Shown: positions 33,317 to 42,364, numbered from the stretch's first letter. The stretch: DNA of 64,000 nt from Caenibius tardaugens NBRC 16725 (GCF_003860345.1 NZ_CP034179.1:2588001-2652000); one strand, 5' to 3'. The notes: generated by a model from the sequence alone, not told the origin. Program-made: numbers and translations.

Positions 33317-34444
33317 TCAGGCGAGATGGACCGGCTGTAATTTCGACATGGCGTCGAGGTAGGATCGGGCCGCCTGTTCCAGCGTGAACCTTCTGGCCTG
33401 GGCAAGGCTCAGCGCACGGCTTTGCATGCCAGGTCGTGCGGCGGCGATGGCGCGCGCAAAGGCGGCTCCGTCTCCCGTCCTGATCAGGGTGCCCAGCGCG
33501 CCATGCTGGAGCAAAGGCGCCATACTGCTGCTGCAGTCGGTGGCGATGATCGGCAGGCCCGCAGCCAGCGCTTCCAGAACGACCCCGGGTACCCCTTCGT
33601 AGTCCGAGGAAAGCAGAAAAATGTCGAATTGGGGGAGCAGGACCGCCGGTTCCGAGACATAACCGCGGAAATCGACGGCGTCGTCGATACCGAGGTCCAC
33701 GGCAAGTTTTTGCAGCTTCGCCCGGTCCGGGCCGTCGCCGAATAGGGTCAGTGTGTCTCCCCAGCGTCCGGCGCTGGCAAAAGCGCGTAGCATCAGTCCC
33801 AGGTTTTTCTGCCGGGTCAGCCGCCCGACAAATACGAACCGCCGGCCGGTGAACGGCGCCTCCATTGGGGTTCTGGAAAGGCTTCTGAGCCTGAGAATCA
33901 AATCGTCCGTAAGCGCGGGGTTGGGAATCACGCTGATCATGGTGTCAGGGATCGCGAGCAGGCTTCGGATATCATCGGCCATTGGCGCGGCCATCCCCAC
34001 GACATGATCGAGAAAACGCGCCTGTATCCGCAGCCACAGATGATAGGGCTTGCGGATCCACCACGGTGCATCACGGCGCTCGAGATCGTTGCTCATCTTG
34101 GCGAGAATCGCGGGGCATTGGCGCCCCAGGATGATCTTCAGCGCCACGGCCACCACCACATAGGTATTGCCTGCACAAAACAGCACATCGGGTCGAAGCT
34201 GGCGTACCACACGCGGCAGTTGCCAGATCATCCACAGTGTTTCCCAGAACGCGACAGAGGCAGGCACGCGGGGCGGTGTTTCAAAGGCCAGACCTTCGCC
34301 AGCGTCGTGGCGCATGGCGCCATCGGTTCGGCCAAGGAACAAAGGCGCATCGACGCCTGACGCACGCCATTGCCGCACCAGGCGCAGAGCGATGCGCTCC
34401 ACACCGCCATGTTCAAAACTGTGCAGAAATGTCAGGACGCGCAT
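33317..34444 (-). CDS. GT-B glycosyltransferase (family 4-like)
   Basis: A 375-residue glycosyltransferase with the acceptor loop FLHSFEHGGVERIALRLV at the N-terminus. RRFVFVGRLTRQKNLGLMLRAF follows in the second half, and the donor site is SSDYEGVPGVVLEALAAGLPII (E-x7-E type), all typical of family GT4. It overlaps the upstream deacetylase gene by 13 bp and is followed after 84 bp by the flippase-like gene. It should add a hexose or uronic acid to a lipid or polysaccharide precursor at the cytoplasmic face of the inner membrane. It differs from the other glycosyltransferase of the operon, so the two likely add successive sugars. Confidence 0.87.
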   Translation of the reverse strand: MRVLTFLHSFEHGGVERIALRLVRQWRASGVDAPLFLGRTDGAMRHDAGEGLAFETPPRVPASVAFWETLWMIWQLPRVVRQLRPDVLFCAGNTYVVVAVALKIILGRQCPAILAKMSNDLERRDAPWWIRKPYHLWLRIQARFLDHVVGMAAPMADDIRSLLAIPDTMISVIPNPALTDDLILRLRSLSRTPMEAPFTGRRFVFVGRLTRQKNLGLMLRAFASAGRWGDTLTLFGDGPDRAKLQKLAVDLGIDDAVDFRGYVSEPAVLLPQFDIFLLSSDYEGVPGVVLEALAAGLPIIATDCSSSMAPLLQHGALGTLIRTGDGAAFARAIAAARPGMQSRALSLAQARRFTLEQAARSYLDAMSKLQPVHLA

Positions 34445-35217
34445 GGATGCAGATCGGCGGGAAGGAGGCTGTCGTAGCGCCCGATATTGTGATCGAAGGC
34501 CAGTGCGGCAAGCGCACGCTGGATACTTTGCATGATTGCCGGAATGGTCGTGTCGCCGGGGTGAACGGCTAGCCGGGCCAGTCTCGCCTCGCGCAACATC
34601 GGGGGCATGACACGGGCGACGAACAGCGAGGACATGATGCGTGCGCGGCTACGGCTGGCCCAGGTCAGCACAGGGCCGCGTCCGATGACTTTCCCGCTTG
34701 GGGGATGCCATATGCGCCAATGGTCCTCTGCAAGGGAAAAGCCGTTTTCCGCCAAGGCATTGTTGGTATCTATGCTGTAAAGCCATGCCGGTGCGACAAA
34801 TCCGGCAACGCTGCGGCCACAAATGTCTTCCAGCAATGCCTTGCCTGCCGCCATTCGGGCACTGGCTTCTGCTATCGTGAGACCGACGAATTCCCCTTCG
34901 CGTGCGGTCAGGTGCTGCGCCTTCAGGCGCGTATAGGGGTTGGTGTGCTGGGTATCATCTTTGTGAAACCAGCCATGGACAAAGATTTCTGCGCCAGCGT
35001 CCGCCCATTCCCGCAAGCGCGAGGCAAAGGGGGTTTTCGCCGTTATCGGGGCTTCCCCCCAATGATTGGGGACGACAAGCAGCGCAATTTTGTCCGCCGG
35101 GGCGACCTGCCCCAGAAGGTCGCGCAGCCGGTCGACCTCGTTGGCAAAGCGTGGGCCGACGTCGTGAATGGACAGAAGCAAGGTGCCATGACGGGTATCC
35201 TGATTGAGCTCGACCAT
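34432..35217 (-). CDS. DUF2334 polysaccharide-deacetylase-like protein
   Basis: A 261-residue protein starting at the ATG at 35217, which has GGAGG 6 bp upstream; a longer frame to 35301 is rejected. It has the NodB-like deacetylase fold of DUF2334: LLLSIHDVGPRF with the metal/catalytic Asp, VPNHWGEAP, EIFVHGWFHKDD with the paired His motif, and GFVAPAWLYS. The family removes acetyl groups from carbohydrates, sometimes in the cytoplasm. There is no signal peptide. It is the first gene of a five-gene leftward operon with two glycosyltransferases, so it probably deacetylates an amino sugar on the growing glycan or glycolipid. Confidence 0.82.
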   Translation of the reverse strand: MVELNQDTRHGTLLLSIHDVGPRFANEVDRLRDLLGQVAPADKIALLVVPNHWGEAPITAKTPFASRLREWADAGAEIFVHGWFHKDDTQHTNPYTRLKAQHLTAREGEFVGLTIAEASARMAAGKALLEDICGRSVAGFVAPAWLYSIDTNNALAENGFSLAEDHWRIWHPPSGKVIGRGPVLTWASRSRARIMSSLFVARVMPPMLREARLARLAVHPGDTTIPAIMQSIQRALAALAFDHNIGRYDSLLPADLHPCAS

Positions 35218-35363
35218 TTCGCCTCCTGACTGGTCGGGTGACGGCGGGACATGGAAAAAACCGCAGTCCTGCCCCGCAAATATTTTGATCAGGCATGGCA
35301 CTGCGGTTGGCGCCGCGCCGCATCGTCGCAGGTGTCATCACTTTGTAACGGGATAGATCTGAT

Positions 35364-36431
35364 ATGCCCCATTCCGGAAAGACGTTTGCGGCGCTCTTCC
35401 TGTTTGCGTTGCTGGGGACATCAGCATGTCCCGCACCGGCATATGAAACGTTTTCGCCCGCCCCGGTGGCGGTTGACGGCACGCTATCCGTCATGACCTA
35501 CAATGTGAAAGGGTTGCCGTGGCCGGTGGCCTGGCGGCGATCCGATGCCCTGGACAAGATCGCCACAAGGCTGGGCGCCATGCACCAGCAGGGAATCGCT
35601 CCCCATATCGTGTTGTTGCAGGAAGCGTTCGTTCCCGCTGCCAGAGCGATCGGTGCGAAAGCGGGCTATCCTTATGTTGTCTCCGGCCCGGATGCGGATG
35701 ATACAAATCCATCGCAAATGCCCGGCCCAGCGGCCAGATTTGCCGATCGTGCGCACTGGTGGAAGGGGGAAACGGAAGGGAAATATGTCGGCAGCGGACT
35801 GGAGATACTTTCCGATTATCCGGTTGTCGCCGTGCATCGTATGGCGTTTCCGTCCTACGCCTGCGCCGGGTTCGATTGTCTGGCGAACAAGGGGGCCTTG
35901 ATGGTCACTTTATCGGTGCCTGGCATCTCGCACCCAGTGGATGTCATCACCACCCATCTCAACAGCAGGGGGGCGTCGGGTGTAGGCAGCGCCCGTTCCG
36001 ATGAAGCATATCAGATGCAGGTGGCCGCGTTATCCAGCTTTGTCAGGAAACGGCATGATCCCACGCACCTGTTGATTGCGGGCGGCGATTTCAACGTGGG
36101 CAAGGCCAAAGTGCGGCGCGCGGCCTTGCTGGATGCCGTGGCGCACAAATGGTCGCCCGGTCTTCCGGTGAACGACGCGTTGCATGCCGATCTGGCAGCC
36201 GGTGGCCGCCTGCCGGAAGACGCAAGACTATCGTTTCAACGTGCGAAGGACTGGCAATTCTATGGCGGCGGCGAGGTGCCCTTCCGGGTTGCCTCGATCG
36301 AGGTTCCCTTCGGGCGGGAGAAAGGGGGCGGCATGCTGTCGGACCATGTCGGTTACACCGCCCGCTACAGGCTGGATGCACCCCGCCTGCCTTCCGTTCG
36401 TGGCGGCAATGGCGTTACCACGCCCGGGTGA
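35364..36431 (+). CDS. Exported endonuclease/exonuclease/phosphatase-fold hydrolase
   Basis: A 355-residue protein with an N-terminal signal peptide (KTFAALFLFALLGTSA). The EEP fold motifs are all present: MTYNVKGLP, LLQEAF (metal Glu), TTHLNSRG (His), GGDFNVG (Asp-Asn) and the terminal SDHVGY (catalytic Asp-His). The family includes bacterial sphingomyelinases, inositol phosphatases and secreted nucleases; export and length favour a phosphodiesterase acting on lipids or nucleotides in the periplasm or outside. It diverges from the glycan operon, and its last 17 bp overlap the end of the convergent receptor gene. The exact substrate cannot be told. Confidence 0.85.
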   Translation: MPHSGKTFAALFLFALLGTSACPAPAYETFSPAPVAVDGTLSVMTYNVKGLPWPVAWRRSDALDKIATRLGAMHQQGIAPHIVLLQEAFVPAARAIGAKAGYPYVVSGPDADDTNPSQMPGPAARFADRAHWWKGETEGKYVGSGLEILSDYPVVAVHRMAFPSYACAGFDCLANKGALMVTLSVPGISHPVDVITTHLNSRGASGVGSARSDEAYQMQVAALSSFVRKRHDPTHLLIAGGDFNVGKAKVRRAALLDAVAHKWSPGLPVNDALHADLAAGGRLPEDARLSFQRAKDWQFYGGGEVPFRVASIEVPFGREKGGGMLSDHVGYTARYRLDAPRLPSVRGGNGVTTPG

Positions 36432-38832
36432 TGGAAAGCGTCATAGTACGTGGCTGGACAGGCGTATATTGTCGGCCGCTCATGATCGAGAAGGGGTTGC
36501 CAAACGCGAAACTGTCACCCCTCACATTGAGGGCATTGTCGATGTTCAGGCCGAGCGTGAGATGGTCGCGGGAGAGTGCGGCACTCGTCGTCAGGATGGC
36601 GTATCCGCCCATGGAGCGATCGAGGTTTTCGTCGAAAGAGAGGCGTGCGTGGCCCGTGTAACTGGCCTGACCGGCTATGAGGGCGCGCCATGTCCCCATC
36701 GTAAAACGATACTGGGCTTCGAAGCGCCCGCTGAGTTTCGGTACGACAGGCAAACGGCGATCATCGAGTTTCGCACCGCCCTGGGTTTTGACCAGCATGG
36801 CGTCCAGATAGGTGATGCCACCGCCCAGTTTCAAACCTTCGACGGGTTGCCAGGTGGCTGACAGTTCTACCCCGTGAATGCGGCCCTGGCCGGCATTGCG
36901 TGTCGAGACGAGACCGTTCGGCAGCAGGTAATCTGACTGGATATCGTTCCATGTCGTAATGAACGCGCTGGCAGCAAGCTGTAACGTCTTGCTGCGATTC
37001 TCATGACGATAGCCAAGGTCGAATGTTCCCAGTTCATCGGACTCGAACCTGCGCGCGGTATCATTGGCCCCCGGCGCCAGTCCGCCGGGACGAAGCGCAC
37101 GGGCATAGCGCAAGTAGAGCAGATTTCTGTCGGTCGGATGCCAGGCAAGCGATGCACTTGGCGAGAAGCCTGTTTTACGGATCTTCTCCGTCGTGCGGGC
37201 GATTGTTTCGGCGGCCTCGTTTTCCTCTTTCGTCTGGAACAGACGGGCCCCACCGGTCAGGCTGAACTGGCGGGACAAGGGTATCTCGAACTCACCAAAA
37301 ACCGCGATTTCGGTAACTTTCCTGTTCATGCTTTCCGCCACCACGCTATCGGCAAGCGTTGCGATCGCGGCGTGGCTTCTGGTGTTGGCCTCCATGTAGG
37401 ACAGGCCCGTTATCCAACGGCCATTCCCCGAAGGCGAGACCCGAATTTCGGTGTTCCACAAGGAATAGCGGTTGTCGTCGGTGAAGCGGGAAGGGCCTGA
37501 AAGCCCGAAGAGAGGGGAAGCGTTCGAGGAGTCGAGCTTGTAGGATATTTTCTGGGTGACATAGCTGGTCGTCGCCAACAGGTTTACCGATCCCATGCGG
37601 CGTTGCACTGTGGCGGCCATGGCTTTGAAATCGCTGTCGCTCGGTTCGGGAATGCGGCCCTCGCGTTTGATGCTCTCGTGGGACGTGTTAACATATTGGC
37701 TGTCCGCGACATCGACGTTCTGGAGAATGCCGGATATGTCGATGCTCCATGCGCTATCGGGTTGCCAGCGCAGGGCGAGGCGCCCCCCGAATGTCGCGGC
37801 GCTGTTCGCATCGGCGGTGCGTCCGATATTGTCGATCCATCCTGCGCGATGATCGACGTAACCCACCGCACGCAGGGCCAGCGTGTCGTTTACAAGCGGC
37901 AGGTTGATGACCGCATCCCCGCCAGCCGTGATCTGGCCATGCTGGACGGCTTGTCCGGTCATGCGCATGTGACCGCTGACGGTGGCCAGATCCGGCTTGT
38001 GTGTGACGATGTGATAGATGCCGCCAAGCGCACCCGATCCATAGAGCGGGCCTTGTGGTCCTTTCAGCACTTCCACCTGATCGACATCAACCAGCCGCAA
38101 GTCGGGATCGGGCGCATCAAATGTCAGGCGCGTGTTATCGAGCTGGACAGCAACCGTGGATTGACTGGGGCCATCGAAGGGGCTGTCGGCGACGCCGCGA
38201 ATGAACTGCCGGTTTTGTCCCGGACCGAGATTGGTCAATGCCAGCCCGTCAACCGAACGGGCGATCAGGCGCGTGTCGGCGGCGGCATTGAAGAAGCGGA
38301 TGTCGTCGAGATCGACCACGGAAATGGACATCGGGACGCGGGCGAGATTCTGCAGCCGCTTCTGGCCGGTCACGACAATTTCCGTGCCGGTCGCGCTCGG
38401 AACTGGCTCCACCCGTTTCGAGACATGCACCTGCAGGGTGGGCGCGCGCGCGGCGCGCGGCGTGCTGAAACGGCGAATGCGGTAGGTATGCGGGCCGGTT
38501 TTGCGGGCAACCAGCCCAGTGCCCGCAAGCAGGCGATCGAGGGCTTCATTCGCGGTCATTTGCCCGTGAAGAGGCGGGGTCCGCTGTACAGGCAGCAGTC
38601 CATCCCAGCCCACGGAAACGCCGGTTATTTCCGAAAAACGAATCAGCGACTGTTCAAGCGGGCCAGCCGGAATATCGAATGCGTAGTTGGCATTTTTTGC
38701 TTCTGCAGGCGTTGCAATCAGGATTGCGCTAGCGCTTCCCAGCAGCGCGCAGGCTGTATTGATCGCCGTTCCGCACGTATGTGATTGCCATAAGATCGGC
38801 AAGATTAGCCAACATTTGCGGTCCCTTTTCAA
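36415..38832 (-). CDS. TonB-dependent transducer with STN signalling domain (FecA-like)
   Basis: About 805 residues from a TTG at 38832; no in-frame ATG exists upstream of the signal peptide. Other TTG starts at 38835 and 38916 are possible, and all begin inside the FecR gene. After a signal peptide ending TPAEA comes an STN domain (FDIPAGPLEQSLIRFSEITG, then TANEALDRLLAGTGL). A plug with TEIVVTGQKRLQNLARVP and LKGPQGPLYGSGALGG follows, then a barrel ending in a terminal Trp. STN domains contact FecR in the periplasm to report ligand binding, turning on the FecI sigma factor. With FecR and FecI upstream this is a complete cell-surface signalling system, usually for siderophores or glycans. 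Confidence 0.88.
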   Translation of the reverse strand: MKRDRKCWLILPILWQSHTCGTAINTACALLGSASAILIATPAEAKNANYAFDIPAGPLEQSLIRFSEITGVSVGWDGLLPVQRTPPLHGQMTANEALDRLLAGTGLVARKTGPHTYRIRRFSTPRAARAPTLQVHVSKRVEPVPSATGTEIVVTGQKRLQNLARVPMSISVVDLDDIRFFNAAADTRLIARSVDGLALTNLGPGQNRQFIRGVADSPFDGPSQSTVAVQLDNTRLTFDAPDPDLRLVDVDQVEVLKGPQGPLYGSGALGGIYHIVTHKPDLATVSGHMRMTGQAVQHGQITAGGDAVINLPLVNDTLALRAVGYVDHRAGWIDNIGRTADANSAATFGGRLALRWQPDSAWSIDISGILQNVDVADSQYVNTSHESIKREGRIPEPSDSDFKAMAATVQRRMGSVNLLATTSYVTQKISYKLDSSNASPLFGLSGPSRFTDDNRYSLWNTEIRVSPSGNGRWITGLSYMEANTRSHAAIATLADSVVAESMNRKVTEIAVFGEFEIPLSRQFSLTGGARLFQTKEENEAAETIARTTEKIRKTGFSPSASLAWHPTDRNLLYLRYARALRPGGLAPGANDTARRFESDELGTFDLGYRHENRSKTLQLAASAFITTWNDIQSDYLLPNGLVSTRNAGQGRIHGVELSATWQPVEGLKLGGGITYLDAMLVKTQGGAKLDDRRLPVVPKLSGRFEAQYRFTMGTWRALIAGQASYTGHARLSFDENLDRSMGGYAILTTSAALSRDHLTLGLNIDNALNVRGDSFAFGNPFSIMSGRQYTPVQPRTMTLSITRAW

Positions 38833-39676
38833 CAACGAGAACCCCCGAGAACGTGCGCTGCCCCAGTGTTGGGTCGATGGTGATCTTTTCGCCTGAATTA
38901 CGCGTAATGTCAGCAACTACGACGGAAAGGGGGATATTGGAGTAGATCAGCCTGCCTTGCCGCCAGGTCCCCACATTGCCCGTTGAAACAGCGCCGATGG
39001 TGGTGGGGCGGGCCGGTGCGGCGACGAATTGTTGACCGGTGGAAAGCCGGGTTGATGCCGTATCGGGGCTGGTGACACTGATCTGTCCTTCCGCCACCGC
39101 TATTGTCAGCGTGTCCGCTACCCGGTTGATTTCGAATTGCGTGCCAATGTCTGAAACGGCGTATTTCCCCGCGCTGATGGACAGGGTGCGTTGCGGGTTG
39201 TGCGTGACATTGAAATAGGCCTGACCCCGTTCCAGACGGAGGTCATCCGGATTGCCGCCCTGGGCAATCAGTTGCGTGGATGGGCCAAGATCGATCGCGG
39301 TCCCACCCGCCAGCCGCACCAGCCGATGCTCGCCGGTTGACGTCGTGTAGACGACGTCGGCAGGCGATTGCCAAAACAACGGGATCGCGACCATAACGGC
39401 TATCGCCGCCGCAATGGAACCGCCGATCCACAGATGGCGACGGGGGGTTGGGGCTAGATGCTGCTGCTCCGTGGCAATGGATTGCTGCAGGGCTTCGGCA
39501 TGATCGTCATACGTGCGCGTGACAAGCGAGATATCGGCAAATGCTTTTGCGTGAGAGGGAGCCTCTTCCAGCCAGACGGTGAATGCCTCCCAATCGGCAT
39601 CATCGTGTTCCAGCGCCCGCTGCCATGCGAGTGCCGTTTCGATTAATGCGTTGGTCGGTTCTGATCGCCCCGTCAT
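38729..39676 (-). CDS. FecR-family anti-sigma/transmembrane signal protein
   Basis: A 315-residue protein starting at the ATG at 39676 (GAGGAAG nine bases upstream); a TTG at 39694 is rejected. The cytoplasmic N-terminal part (LETALAWQRALEHDD-type DUF4880 helix with WLEEAPSHAKAF) binds the sigma factor. One transmembrane helix lies at about 90-108 (IGGSIAAAIAVMVAIPLFW). The periplasmic FecR domain (TSTGEHRLVRLAGGTAIDLGPSTQL) and a C-terminal STN-contacting region follow. It relays the signal from the receptor to the ECF sigma factor encoded just upstream. Its 3' end overlaps the receptor gene by at least 100 bp, which is unusual. Confidence 0.9.
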   Translation of the reverse strand: MTGRSEPTNALIETALAWQRALEHDDADWEAFTVWLEEAPSHAKAFADISLVTRTYDDHAEALQQSIATEQQHLAPTPRRHLWIGGSIAAAIAVMVAIPLFWQSPADVVYTTSTGEHRLVRLAGGTAIDLGPSTQLIAQGGNPDDLRLERGQAYFNVTHNPQRTLSISAGKYAVSDIGTQFEINRVADTLTIAVAEGQISVTSPDTASTRLSTGQQFVAAPARPTTIGAVSTGNVGTWRQGRLIYSNIPLSVVVADITRNSGEKITIDPTLGQRTFSGVLVVEKGPQMLANLADLMAITYVRNGDQYSLRAAGKR

Positions 39677-39737
39677 GGCGATTGGCTTCCTCAAATTGTC
39701 ATAACCATCTGCTAGACGTCAGCATGGGCGTCCAACC

Positions 39738-40319
39738 TCAGTCAATCAAGGCGCGCCGCAGATGTTTCATGGCCACCGCCATGTGTTTTTCGACGCCACT
39801 TTTGGAAATATGCAAGCGCGCAGCGATTTCCAGATGGCTGAGCCCCTCGATCTTGTGCATTTCGAAGACGCGCCGCGCGCCGTCGGGCAAGGTTTTTAGC
39901 GCGCTCACGAGGCGTTCGATTTCTTCCCGTTCCAGAAGGTCGTCTTCGGCATTTTTCTGTTCAACGTCGATTGCCTCCTGCGTTCCCGGATAGTGTAAGG
40001 TCCGATCATCAGACCATATACGATCCCGCTGCATCCGCCGTTGTTTCGCGCGGGCGCGGTCTACAACGAGATTTTGGCACATGCGAAACAGATAGGCCCG
40101 GGGATTGGCAATCGGTCCCGTCGGCGTGGTTTGCAACCTGATCCAGGTTTCCTGAAGAACATCGAGCGCCTCATCCTGATCACCGGTCCTGGCAATGAGA
40201 AAGCGCAGAAGTTGGTGCCGACAAGCATGATACACGGTTTCCAGCCCGCCTGCGGACTGGCTATCGCGTTGTGAGGTATCGTTAACAGTCTCAATGTCAG
40301 AGAAGTGTTGTTCGCTCAC
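39738..40319 (-). CDS. ECF sigma factor, FecI-like
   Basis: A 193-residue sigma-70 family protein. Region 2 is seen in VYHACRHQLLRFLIARTGDQDEALDVLQETWIRL and RAYLFRMCQNLVVDRARAK. Region 4 is LVSALKTLPDGARRVFEMHKIEGLSHLEIAARLHISKSGVEKHM. The Asp-rich linker and region 4 layout match the iron-uptake FecI group. It directs RNA polymerase to the receptor promoter when FecR transmits the signal. It is first in a leftward three-gene unit (sigma, FecR, receptor). Because the downstream genes have almost no gap, the whole unit is likely transcribed from upstream of this gene. Confidence 0.92.
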   Translation of the reverse strand: MSEQHFSDIETVNDTSQRDSQSAGGLETVYHACRHQLLRFLIARTGDQDEALDVLQETWIRLQTTPTGPIANPRAYLFRMCQNLVVDRARAKQRRMQRDRIWSDDRTLHYPGTQEAIDVEQKNAEDDLLEREEIERLVSALKTLPDGARRVFEMHKIEGLSHLEIAARLHISKSGVEKHMAVAMKHLRRALID

Positions 40320-40833
40320 TGTCGCGCACTTTCTCCTGCCGTACGATCCCGCACTATCTGGCTAGCACATCCGCAATGGGCTTGCCATTGCCCGGACATT
40401 AAACATTCGTCATGCGTGGAGTGCGCGATCGCACCCGATTGCGGCGTCGTTTTGTACCGCTCAACAACAAAAACCGGATTGACCGGCATGCCGGCCCCCA
40501 AGCCGCTGTAGCCTTCATATGTGACGCTGGCACGAAAACCCGCCAGGGGCTGCCGCGCCGTTGATCGGCTCTTATGACGCGGAGAAGGCCGTTTCTCTGG
40601 CTACCCCCGGTTATGGGGTCGCTTCGCATGGGGAAAGAGGCAGGGCCATGGTCATCATGAGAATCGTCAATCGATTTCGCGTGCGCTGTCTTTCCTGTTT
40701 GCGCATAAAGGTGTGTGCCGATTTGATAATTTACAAGTATTGTATGTCTTATTAGGTTGTTCGGGGTACGGTATGCTGATCTGTTTCAAGTGATGCATTC
40801 GTTGCTTTGGTGTTTTTATTAACGGGGGTGGGT
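40320..40833. other. Gene-free divergent promoter region
   Basis: About 510 bp between the leftward sigma factor and a rightward lipoprotein. No supported gene; short open frames lack ribosome sites. It holds a CCGGCATGCCGG palindrome near 40482. A markedly AT-rich part (about 40710-40830) is probably the lipoprotein promoter and leader. Confidence 0.5.
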
Positions 40834-41406
40834 ATGGTGAAATTTGGGGTATTCTCAACGGCTCTTGTTGTCTTGACCGTGGCTCTCGCCGGGTGCGGGG
40901 AAACGTCGAATACAGAAAGTGGTGGCGCGCAATCATCTGCGAAAAGCGGGGCGGCAGCGGCCGGCTGGAATGCTGCGGATGCCTGTTCCATTCTGGATAA
41001 GGCGGCTGTCGGGGCGGCGCTGGGGCAGGATGTCAAAGAGACGCAACTGGGCCTCGTTCATGAAGCAGGCGCGGCCGATGCGGCGACATCCGAATGTAGC
41101 TACATTGGGGCGGATGGGTCCACTCTGGTCACCGCGATGACCCGTTGGTCACCGATCAACGACAACAGTCAGGCTTCGTTCGATGGCACGCGCAATGCTG
41201 CTGCTTCTGCCTTGAAGGCGTTCAGCGACAAGCAGGTCGAAGACATTCCTGCGCTTGGGAAGGCGGCGTTTATCGTTCCGGGAATCGATGCCTTGACCGT
41301 GTTCATCGATGACGCGCGAATGGTCACGGTGACGGTACAGAAGGTGCCCGATGGTGGTTCGGGCAAGGATATCGCGATCGCACTGGCGAAGAAGGCCGGG
41401 GCCTGA
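40834..41406 (+). CDS. Small lipoprotein, DUF3558-like
   Basis: A 190-residue lipoprotein. The ATG at 40834 follows GGGGGTGGG and gives a classic signal peptide with lipobox LAGC, so Cys is acylated and the protein is tethered to a membrane. A low-complexity Ser/Ala/Gly linker follows. The compact domain starts DACSILDKAAVGAALG and includes TSECSYIGADGSTLVTAM, a pattern seen in DUF3558-type lipoproteins (mostly actinobacterial), with two Cys that could form a disulfide. Function unknown. The next gene, 36 bp downstream, encodes a second exported protein and may be co-transcribed. Confidence 0.78.
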   Translation: MVKFGVFSTALVVLTVALAGCGETSNTESGGAQSSAKSGAAAAGWNAADACSILDKAAVGAALGQDVKETQLGLVHEAGAADAATSECSYIGADGSTLVTAMTRWSPINDNSQASFDGTRNAAASALKAFSDKQVEDIPALGKAAFIVPGIDALTVFIDDARMVTVTVQKVPDGGSGKDIAIALAKKAGA

Positions 41407-41442
41407 TCTGGGCAAGCCGGACCTGCGGCAAAAGGAGGTGGT

Positions 41443-41907
41443 ATGAGGGGACGGATACTGGATTGGCTTGCGACGGGAGCAGTCGCCCTGCTGGCCGGTG
41501 CCATCATGCCGCTGGCGGCAGCGGGCGCGGCGCCCCCCACATCCCCTGCGATTGCGGCTGGGCCGGATGGCCAGGTCGTGTTTACCACGCCTTCGAACAA
41601 TATTGGCTGCACGTTCACGCCGGCTGGCGGAACCGCTGTCTACACGCCTCGCGATGGTGGCCCCGAACTGGTGTGCGAACGTGTGGCTCCGCGCTATGTC
41701 ACGGTCATCATTGGGCCCAAAGGCGCGGTGAAGCGGATCGACAACCCGGGAGAGCAGGGCTGCTGTTCGCTGGATCATGTGCTGGCTTACGGACAGACGT
41801 GGTCCAGCGGGCCTTTCACCTGCCAGTCACGCCCAACGGGGCTAACCTGCCGCCGCAAGGATGGGCGTGGATTTTCGCTCAGCCGGGCGTCTGTCAAGGT
41901 TTTCTGA
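41443..41907 (+). CDS. Exported DUF6636-like protein
   Basis: A 154-residue protein with a signal peptide (ATGAVALLAGAIMPLAAAGA). The mature domain has FTTPSNNIGCTF near the start, then LVCERVAP, a Cys-Cys pair (GCCSLDHVLAYGQTWSSGPFTC) and LTCRRKDGRGFSLSR. This matches the DUF6636 pattern of a secreted, disulfide-rich small beta domain. Role unknown. It lies close behind the lipoprotein gene on the same strand with a good ribosome site (AAAGGAGG). Confidence 0.78.
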   Translation: MRGRILDWLATGAVALLAGAIMPLAAAGAAPPTSPAIAAGPDGQVVFTTPSNNIGCTFTPAGGTAVYTPRDGGPELVCERVAPRYVTVIIGPKGAVKRIDNPGEQGCCSLDHVLAYGQTWSSGPFTCQSRPTGLTCRRKDGRGFSLSRASVKVF

Positions 41908-41962
41908 TCCCCGCTCGCGGGGTGGGGTGGCGCCCGCCGGCTGACGAAGACCGTGATGATAC

Positions 41963-42364
41963 CTAGTGTTTCGCGGGTTCTTCCCGTGCAGGCATGTTCT
42001 CGCGCAAGGTCATCATATATGCGGCAAGATCCGCGATGTGGTCAGGCTCGATCTCAAAGTTCATGATTTCGGGGAAATTGTGGGAATCACGCAGCCAGGT
42101 TCCCAGCGTTTCCGGGGTCAGTCCCGGGGTATTGATCACCGCCGGGAAAGCCGGTGCCGCCGGAACCGGGGAGTATTGGTTGATCGCAACGGCGTGGCAG
42201 CTCGCGCAATGGGCCTGGGCGAAGGCCAGCCCACGTGTGGCGGCGTCCGCTGCGGGGACGGCGGTCACGTTCGCATTTTTCACCGCAGGAGAGGACGTCG
42301 TACAGGCCCCCAGTGAAAGCATGGCGATGGCAACCAGTGTGCCAAGAGAACGGTGCATAGGCAT
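41963..42364 (-). CDS. Lipoprotein cytochrome c
   Basis: A 133-residue protein. Start chosen at the ATG at 42364, with an alternative 6 bp later. A lipobox (LSLGAC) predicts a membrane-anchored periplasmic protein. The heme c site is HCASCH, and MNFEIEPDHIADLAAYMMTL supplies the probable axial Met and the C-terminal helix of a class I cytochrome. It carries electrons in the periplasm, perhaps to a dehydrogenase or oxidase not encoded nearby. It is convergent with the DUF6636-like gene and stands alone on its strand. Confidence 0.85.
   Translation of the reverse strand: MPMHRSLGTLVAIAMLSLGACTTSSPAVKNANVTAVPAADAATRGLAFAQAHCASCHAVAINQYSPVPAAPAFPAVINTPGLTPETLGTWLRDSHNFPEIMNFEIEPDHIADLAAYMMTLRENMPAREEPAKH

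Noticed and set aside
40482-40493. CCGGCATGCCGG palindrome in the gap before the lipoprotein
   Set aside because: Short GC-rich palindromes of this size are expected by chance in GC-rich DNA and nothing else supports it as an operator.
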